This document shows positions 58,668 through 64,000 of a stretch of 64,000 nucleotides of DNA, in pieces. Source of the stretch: AC-56 sp963702195 (GTDB lineage: Bacteria; Actinomycetota; Thermoleophilia; Solirubrobacterales; 70-9). The DNA lies in contig OY969725.1 of the NCBI GenBank assembly GCA_963702195.1, forward strand, positions 3,100,001 to 3,164,000, given 5' to 3'. Every line of letters starts with the position of its first letter. Position 1 is the first letter of the stretch. The notes beneath the pieces are model-generated. The model was not told the DNA's origin, did not search any database, and saw only the letters and a program-made list of their open reading frames with translations. Position numbers and translations under genes: made by a program.

Positions 58668-60002
58668 TCAGTCGTGCGGGCGCGCCATCTTGCGGTGGTC
58701 GAGGGCGGCGTCGAGGATTTCCTCGCTCACGCCCTTCTGGAGGGCCACCTCGCGGAGCGGCCTGCCCGACTCGTGCGCCTCCTTGACGATCTCGGCCGCC
58801 GCGTCGTAGCCGATGTGGGGGTTGAGGGCGGTCGCCGTCGCCAGGGTCGCCTCGGCGTGGCGGCTGGTCATCTCCTCGTCGGCCTCGATCCCCCGCACGC
58901 ATCGGGTGTCGAGCAGCCTCGACGCCGCCGCGAGCAGCTTGATCGAGTCGAGCAGGTTGCGCGCGATCAGCGGCACCCTGACGTTCAGCTCGAACTGGCC
59001 CTGCGAGCCGGCCATGGTGATGGCCGCGTCGTTGCCGATCACCTGGTCGGCAACCTGGATCGTGACCTCCGGGATGACGGGGTTGACCTTGCCCGGCATG
59101 ATCGACGAGCCCTTCTGGAGAGCGGGGAGCTTGATCTCGGCGAGCCCGGCTCGCGGGCCGGAGCCCATGAGCGCGATGTCGTTGGCGATCTTGTTGAGGG
59201 AGACCGCGACGACCTTGAGGGCGCCGGAGAGCTCCACCAGCGCGTCGCGGTTGCCCTGGGCCTCGAACGAGTCGGCCGGCTCCGAGATCTCGAGCCCGGT
59301 CGCCTCCATGAGCTTGGTCCGGACCCGTTGCGCGAACTCCGAGTGCGTGTTCAGGCCCGTGCCGGTGGCCGTGCCGCCCAGCGGGATCTGGCCGACCCGC
59401 GGAACGGTGCCGCGAACGCGCTCCGCGCCGAGGCGGATCTGCGCGGCGTAGCCCGCGAACTCCTGCCCCAGGGTGACCGGCACCGCGTCCATCAGGTGAG
59501 TGCGCCCCGCCTTGACGACGTCGGCGAACACCTCGGACTGGCGCTCGAGCGCTGATGCAAGCTCGTCCATGGCCGGTAGCAGGTCACGGGTCACCTGCTC
59601 GAGTGCCGCGAGATGCACCGCGGACGGGAAGACGTCGTTAGACGACTGGCCCATGTTCACGTGGTCGTTGGGGTGTGCGTCATCGCCCGCGAGGTTCGCC
59701 ATCACCTCGTTCGCGTTCATGTTCGACGAGGTCCCGGAGCCGGTTTGGAAGACGTCGATTGGAAACTGGTCGTCGTACTCGCCCTTCGCGATCGCGTCGC
59801 CGGCGGCAGCGATGCGCGCGGCGACATCGGCGTCGAGGAGTCCCAGCTCGGCATTCACGCGCGCCGCCGCCGCCTTGATCTGACCGAGCCAGTGCACGAC
59901 CGGCGCCGGGATCGGCTGTCCTGAGACGGGGAAGTTCTCGACTGCTTTCACCGTCTCCGCCCCCCAGAGCTGCTCGCGCTGTTCCGTGTCGGTCGCCGCC
60001 AT
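58668..60002 (-). CDS. fumC: Fumarate hydratase, class II
   Basis: A 444-residue fumarase. DVFQTGSGTSSNMNANEVMAN, DHVNMGQSSNDVFPSAVHLA and AGRTHLMDAVPVTLGQEFAGYA are class II motifs, and GSSIMPGKVNPVIPE is the superfamily signature loop with the catalytic Ser. It hydrates fumarate to malate in the TCA cycle. ATG 60002 has GGAGGAACG upstream. A small lipoprotein gene lies just upstream on the same strand (20-bp gap). Confidence 0.95.
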   Translation of the reverse strand: MAATDTEQREQLWGAETVKAVENFPVSGQPIPAPVVHWLGQIKAAAARVNAELGLLDADVAARIAAAGDAIAKGEYDDQFPIDVFQTGSGTSSNMNANEVMANLAGDDAHPNDHVNMGQSSNDVFPSAVHLAALEQVTRDLLPAMDELASALERQSEVFADVVKAGRTHLMDAVPVTLGQEFAGYAAQIRLGAERVRGTVPRVGQIPLGGTATGTGLNTHSEFAQRVRTKLMEATGLEISEPADSFEAQGNRDALVELSGALKVVAVSLNKIANDIALMGSGPRAGLAEIKLPALQKGSSIMPGKVNPVIPEVTIQVADQVIGNDAAITMAGSQGQFELNVRVPLIARNLLDSIKLLAAASRLLDTRCVRGIEADEEMTSRHAEATLATATALNPHIGYDAAAEIVKEAHESGRPLREVALQKGVSEEILDAALDHRKMARPHD

Positions 60003-60022
60003 CGTTCCTCCGTCGTTGGTCG

Positions 60023-60481
60023 CTATCCGGTGGCCTCTCCGGCAGCGTATCCCTTCCCGAAAGCGCGCTCGAAGGCCGCGCCGAGCGAGCCGCCGTGCGG
60101 GTTGTAGCGAGCCGCCGTGTCGATCCGGCGCACCAGGTCCGCCTCGCTCGGCACGTGGGCGGTCCCCACGTGGACGGCGCCGTCCAGGTATCCCAGGCTG
60201 ATGCTCGCCGGCCCGCCCGGGTCGCGCCTCGCCTGCGCGTTGAGGACCGTCGCTGCCTTGACCGCCGTCTGCGCGATGTCCGGGGATTCGGCGCCGGTGA
60301 AGCAGTCGCTGATCGGCGTCTGGTCCGAGAGCCGCACGGCACTCGGCGCGCTCCGAAGCGCCGAAAGCCACCCTCCGACAGGGTCGAGACAGGCGGTGGG
60401 CGCGCTGGTCGAGCCCTTCGAGCCGCATGCGGCGAGCGCGCTCACGAGCAGTACCGCGGCCGTCGCAATCGCACGCCTCAT
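60023..60481 (-). CDS. Putative lipoprotein of unknown function
   Basis: A 152-residue protein. The signal IATAAVLLVSALAAC ends in a lipobox LAAC, so it should be lipid-anchored outside. The mature part is polar with no recognised domain (TACLDPVGGWLSALRSAPSAV...). Two cysteines after the lipobox (in TACLDP and SDCFTG) could form a disulfide. ATG 60481 is preferred because TAGCAT lies 7 nt before it; an ATG three codons upstream is also possible. It precedes fumC. Confidence 0.65.
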   Translation of the reverse strand: MRRAIATAAVLLVSALAACGSKGSTSAPTACLDPVGGWLSALRSAPSAVRLSDQTPISDCFTGAESPDIAQTAVKAATVLNAQARRDPGGPASISLGYLDGAVHVGTAHVPSEADLVRRIDTAARYNPHGGSLGAAFERAFGKGYAAGEATG

Positions 60482-60488
60482 CGACCTC

Positions 60489-60494
60489 ATGCTA
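60489..60494 (-). promoter_or_regulatory. -10 element, leaderless-type, for the lipoprotein-fumC unit
   Basis: Minus-strand TAGCAT, then 7 nt, then ATG at 60481. The alternative ATG at 60490 would overlap the hexamer. Confidence 0.4.
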
Positions 60495-60552
60495 CGAGCG
60501 GGCGGGAGCCCGGCACCGGAACTCGGCTTGCGATTGGCAGAATCAGACGCCC

Positions 60553-63500
60553 ATGCCCTACCGGCCGGTGGACACGAAGCAGTCGTTTCCGGAGCTCGAG
60601 GACCCGATCCTCCAGCGCTGGCGCGACCGCGACGTCTTTCACCGATCGGTCGCGCAACGCGAGGGCGCGGAGGTCTGGAGCTTCTACGAGGGCCCGCCGA
60701 CCGCCAACGGCAGGCCGGGGTCCCACCACGTCCTGTCCCGCGTCTTCAAGGACATCTACCCCCGGTACCGCACCATGCGCGGCTACCGGGTCCCCCGCAA
60801 GGCCGGCTGGGACTGCCACGGGCTGCCGGTCGAGCTCGAGGTCGAGCGCGAGCTCGGCATCAAGGAGAAGGACGAGATCGAGGCCTATGGCATCGCAGAG
60901 TTCAACCAGAAGTGCCGCGAGTCGGTGTTCCGCTACGTCGACGACTGGGCGCGGCTGACGGAGCGGATCGGCTTCTGGATCGACCTCGACGACGCGTACG
61001 TCACGCTGCGCGACGAATACATCGAGTCCGTCTGGTGGTCGCTGCGGAAGATCTGGGACGACGGGCGCCTGTATCAGGGGCACAAGGTGGTCCCCTACTG
61101 CCCGCGTTGCGGAACGGCGCTCTCCTCACACGAGGTGGCGCAGGGCTACCAGGACGTCGAGGACCCGTCGGTCTACGTGAAGCTGCCGGTCCGCGACCCA
61201 AAGCCGCCGCTGTCGGCCGGGGACCAGCTGGTCGTCTGGACGACCACCCCCTGGACCCTGATCTCGAACGCCGCGGTCGCGGTCGGCCCCGAGATCGAGT
61301 ACGCACGCGTGCGACCGCAGGGCGCGGATGAGGTCTTCGTGGTCGCCAAGGCCCTCGTCGAGCGGGTGTTCGGCGAAGGCGCGGAGATTCTCGCCACGTT
61401 CCCGGGGGGTGCCCTGGCGGGGACGGCCTACGAGCCGCCCTTCGGCTACATCACCGACTACGGGCCCCGCGGCCATACCGTCCTCGAGGCCGACTTCGTC
61501 TCCACCGACGACGGCACCGGCCTGGTCCACACGGCGATCGCGTTCGGCGAGGACGACTTTCGCCTCGGCGAGCAGTACGGGATCACGCTCCAGAACCCGG
61601 TGCGGCCCGACGGGACCTTCGACGACCGCATCACCGACTTTGCAGGCCGCAAGGTCAAGGAGGCCGACCCGGACATCATCGAGGCGCTGCGCGCCAACGG
61701 GCGGCTCCTGCGTGCCGAGGTCATCGAGCACGCCTACCCGCACTGCTGGCGCTGCGGCACGGCGCTCATCTACTACGCGAAGTCGAGCTGGTACATACGC
61801 ACGACTGACGTGCGGGACCGGCTGCTGGCCGAGAACGAGACGATCGGCTGGCACCCCGAGCACATCAAGCACGGGCGCTTCGGCAAGTGGCTCGAGGGCA
61901 ACCAGGACTGGGCGCTCTCGCGGGAGCGCTACTGGGGCACGCCGCTGCCGATCTGGGAATGCACGTCCGCGGAATGCGACGAGCGCTTCTGCGCGGGATC
62001 GATCCAGGACCTGCGCGACCGGGGCGGCACCGTCCCCGACGACCTCCACCGGCCCTACATCGACGAGGTGACCCTGCGCTGCACCGATTGCGGCGGCGAG
62101 ATGCGGCGCGTCGTCGAGACGATCGACGCCTGGTACGACTCGGGCTCGATGCCCTTCGCCCAGTGGCATTACCCCTTCGAGGGCGAGGAGACCTTCTCAG
62201 AGCGCTTCCCTGCCGACTTCATCAGCGAGGGCATCGACCAGACCCGCGGCTGGTTCTACTCGCTGCACGCGATCTCGACGCTCCTCTTCGACCAGACCAG
62301 CTACCGCAACTGCGTCTGCTTCGGGCTGATCCTCGACCCGGACGGCCAGAAGATGTCCAAGAGCCGTGGCAACGTCGTCGACCCGTGGGAGGTGATCAGC
62401 CGGCACGGGGCCGATGCGTTCCGCTGGTACTACCTGACCGCGCAGCAGCCGTGGGCCGGATATCGCTTCTCCACCGAGACCCTCGGCGAGACCGTCTACC
62501 GCTTCTTCACCACCCTGTGGAACACGTACTCGTTCTGGGTCCTGTACGCGAACGCCGAGGGGCTGGTCCCCTCCGACATCGCCACGGTCGAGCCGGGGCA
62601 GGGCACCGATCTCGACCGGTGGGCGCTCTCGCGCCTACAGGGCGTGGTGGGCGAGGTCATCGCAAGCATGGATGCGTTCGACTGCACGTCCGCGGGGCGG
62701 ACGATCGGCCAGTACGTGGACGAGCTTTCCAACTGGTACGTCCGCCTGTCGCGGCGCCGCTTCTGGGACGGCGACCCGGCGGCCTTCGCCACCCTGCGCC
62801 ACTGTCTGCTGACGGTCTCGTCGCTGCTGGCGCCGTTCGTCCCCTTCCTGGCAGACGAGATCTACACCAACCTCGTCGGCGGTGAGGGCGAGAGCTTCGG
62901 CGAGCTTCCAGACTCGGTTCACCTGACCGACTTCCCGGCGCCCAACGATGCGCACGTCGATCGCGAGCTCGAGTCGGGCGTCGAAGCTGCCCTGCGAGCG
63001 GTTGAGCTTGGGCGGGCCGCGCGGGCGCACGCCAAGGTCAAGGTCCGCCAGCCTCTGCGCAAGGCCGTGATCGTCGCCCGTGGGGCCGAGCGCGACGCGA
63101 TCCGGCGCCTCGAGGGCCTCGTCGCCGGCGAGCTGAACGTGAAGGAGCTCGAGTTCGTCTCCGAGGAGGCCGAGCTCGTCCACTACGACGTCAAGCCCAA
63201 CTACCGCTCGCTTGGCCCGCGGTTCGGAAAGCTGATGCCCCAGGCCGCCGCGGCGATCGAGGCTCTGGACCCGGCGGCGGTCTCCGACGCGATCGCGGGC
63301 AACCGCAAGTTCGGGATCAACGTCGACGGCACGGAGCACGAGCTTCAGGCCGAGGACATGAGCCTCGTGATGAGGCCGCTCGACGGCTATCGCGTGGAGG
63401 CGGAGGCCGGGCGCGCGGTCGCACTGGCTCTCGAGCTCGACGATGAGTTGCTTCGCGAGGGACTGGCGAGGGAGATAGTCCACGCCGTTCAGATCGCCCG

Positions 63501-63705
63501 CCGCGACGCCGGCCTCGAGGTGACGGATCGGATCGGACTGGTGCTCGGAGGTGACTCCGAGCTCCTCGATGCCGCCCGCGCCCACGAGGCGTACGTCGCC
63601 GGCGAGACGCTTGCGATCGCCGTCAGCTACGACGGCGAGGCGGCCGGCGCCGCCACGGAGATCGACGGCCGTGACCTCCGGATCGCCCTCGAGCGGGCCG
63701 GCTAG
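60553..63705 (+). CDS. ileS: Isoleucyl-tRNA synthetase, IleRS2-like, with GSHH in place of HIGH
   Basis: A 1050-residue class I synthetase. The N-terminal catalytic region has FYEGPPTANGRPGSHHVLS: the HIGH-motif position reads GSHH (residues 56-59) instead of H-x-G-H. AGWDCHGLPVELEVE, the large CP1 editing domain (VVWTTTPWTLISNAAVAVG, Thr-rich), EGIDQTRGWFYSLH and the second signature KMSKS (600-604) are intact. The C-terminal anticodon-binding region is long and lacks the zinc finger of IleRS1, so by length and layout it is the eukaryote-like IleRS2 type. It charges tRNA-Ile in the cytosol. ATG 60553 has no Shine-Dalgarno; CAGAAT lies 9 nt upstream. Confidence 0.95.
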   Translation: MPYRPVDTKQSFPELEDPILQRWRDRDVFHRSVAQREGAEVWSFYEGPPTANGRPGSHHVLSRVFKDIYPRYRTMRGYRVPRKAGWDCHGLPVELEVERELGIKEKDEIEAYGIAEFNQKCRESVFRYVDDWARLTERIGFWIDLDDAYVTLRDEYIESVWWSLRKIWDDGRLYQGHKVVPYCPRCGTALSSHEVAQGYQDVEDPSVYVKLPVRDPKPPLSAGDQLVVWTTTPWTLISNAAVAVGPEIEYARVRPQGADEVFVVAKALVERVFGEGAEILATFPGGALAGTAYEPPFGYITDYGPRGHTVLEADFVSTDDGTGLVHTAIAFGEDDFRLGEQYGITLQNPVRPDGTFDDRITDFAGRKVKEADPDIIEALRANGRLLRAEVIEHAYPHCWRCGTALIYYAKSSWYIRTTDVRDRLLAENETIGWHPEHIKHGRFGKWLEGNQDWALSRERYWGTPLPIWECTSAECDERFCAGSIQDLRDRGGTVPDDLHRPYIDEVTLRCTDCGGEMRRVVETIDAWYDSGSMPFAQWHYPFEGEETFSERFPADFISEGIDQTRGWFYSLHAISTLLFDQTSYRNCVCFGLILDPDGQKMSKSRGNVVDPWEVISRHGADAFRWYYLTAQQPWAGYRFSTETLGETVYRFFTTLWNTYSFWVLYANAEGLVPSDIATVEPGQGTDLDRWALSRLQGVVGEVIASMDAFDCTSAGRTIGQYVDELSNWYVRLSRRRFWDGDPAAFATLRHCLLTVSSLLAPFVPFLADEIYTNLVGGEGESFGELPDSVHLTDFPAPNDAHVDRELESGVEAALRAVELGRAARAHAKVKVRQPLRKAVIVARGAERDAIRRLEGLVAGELNVKELEFVSEEAELVHYDVKPNYRSLGPRFGKLMPQAAAAIEALDPAAVSDAIAGNRKFGINVDGTEHELQAEDMSLVMRPLDGYRVEAEAGRAVALALELDDELLREGLAREIVHAVQIARRDAGLEVTDRIGLVLGGDSELLDAARAHEAYVAGETLAIAVSYDGEAAGAATEIDGRDLRIALERAG

Positions 63706-63731
63706 GCGAGGCCGCGATCTCGCTCGAGGCG

Positions 63732-64000
63732 GTGATCTTCGACCTGGACGGAGTGCTGATCGACTCCGAGACGGTCTGGGGCGAGGTCCGCGAGCAGGTG
63801 ACCAAGGACCTGGGCGGCCGCTGGCACGATCGCGCCCAGCACGAGATGATGGGCATGAGCTCGCACGAGTGGTCGCGCTACATGCGCGACTCGCTCGGCG
63901 TGCCGGTGGAGCCGGAGGAGATCTCGGACCTCGTGGTCGAGCGCCTGCGGGAGCGCTTCGGGCGCGAGGTTCCACTGATGCCGCACGCGTCCGAGACCGT
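63732..64000 (+). CDS. HAD-superfamily hydrolase (beta-phosphoglucomutase-like), N-terminal part
   Basis: The frame is open to the window edge. VIFDLDGVLIDSETVWGE is HAD motif I (DxD nucleophile/acid), followed by a helical cap (REQVTKDLGGRWHDRAQHEMMGMSSHEWSRYM). The pattern fits beta-phosphoglucomutase/phosphatase-type HAD enzymes. GTG 63732 is the first conventional start. The frame is open further upstream (ISLEA before it, from 63717), so the N-terminus is uncertain; an ATC start at 63717 cannot be excluded. It follows ileS by 26 bp. The C-terminal catalytic motifs are outside the window. Confidence 0.8.
   Translation, partial: MIFDLDGVLIDSETVWGEVREQVTKDLGGRWHDRAQHEMMGMSSHEWSRYMRDSLGVPVEPEEISDLVVERLRERFGREVPLMPHASET

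Overview
The window is high-GC bacterial DNA, most likely from a Thermoleophilia-type actinobacterium (Solirubrobacterales or Gaiellales). This is inferred from the GC-rich codon use, the many GTG/TTG starts, and the gene set: a SpoIVB-type S55 protease, SpoIID/LytB, DUF1385, a System I ccmABCD cluster beside heme genes, and a c-di-AMP riboswitch before an M23 peptidase. I could not run a phylogeny. The right-hand 55 kb reads as ordinary, intact chromosome.

Region 1-8651 is different. It is visibly less GC-rich, especially 3.2-6.5 kb, and ends in a tRNA-Arg(CCT) gene (8578-8651, minus strand). Next to the tRNA lie a tyrosine recombinase broken by three frameshifts and an excisionase-like gene broken by one. 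Further left are a toxin-antitoxin remnant, an HNH nuclease gene with one frameshift, an ATGA-coupled three-gene operon (phosphotransferase, methyltransferase, P-loop kinase), a PIN-domain protein, and a Rad50-like ATPase with a four-cysteine zinc motif coupled to a small upstream partner. I read this as the right end of a decaying integrative element with defence-type cargo. Its left end is outside the window.

8.7-30.9 kb: an MFS exporter; a PadR regulator with a palindromic operator; secreted hydrolases (alpha/beta hydrolase, penicillin-acylase family); a membrane-anchored beta-propeller protein; an NfeD-SPFH-GalT-unknown gene series; an S55 protease; a TlpA-like lipoprotein with an EamA transporter; a large DEAH helicase behind a structured leader; BirA with an SAM hydrolase.

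31.0-39.1 kb: a PAS-EAL protein, then a tightly coupled minus-strand series ccmA-ccmB-ccmC-ccmD-hemA-hemC-cobA/hemD that joins heme export to tetrapyrrole synthesis, with a cupredoxin divergent from ccmA. 39.1-52.8 kb: an aldehyde dehydrogenase, a nitronate monooxygenase, RarA, an M20 peptidase-DUF1385 pair, a short FtsH-like protease, a PPC protein, methylmalonyl-CoA epimerase with two coupled small genes, a TetR-cupin pair around a perfect palindrome, a BtrH-like protein, and PAP2 coupled to YchF.

52.8-64.0 kb: a c-di-AMP riboswitch with its M23 peptidase, an AttH/CrtC-like protein, SpoIID, succinate-semialdehyde dehydrogenase, a phosphoesterase fragment, MsrA, FumC, a lipoprotein, an IleRS with an altered HIGH motif (GSHH), and the start of a HAD hydrolase. 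At least eleven genes have a -10-like hexamer 6-7 nt before the start codon and no Shine-Dalgarno sequence, suggesting that leaderless transcription is common here.
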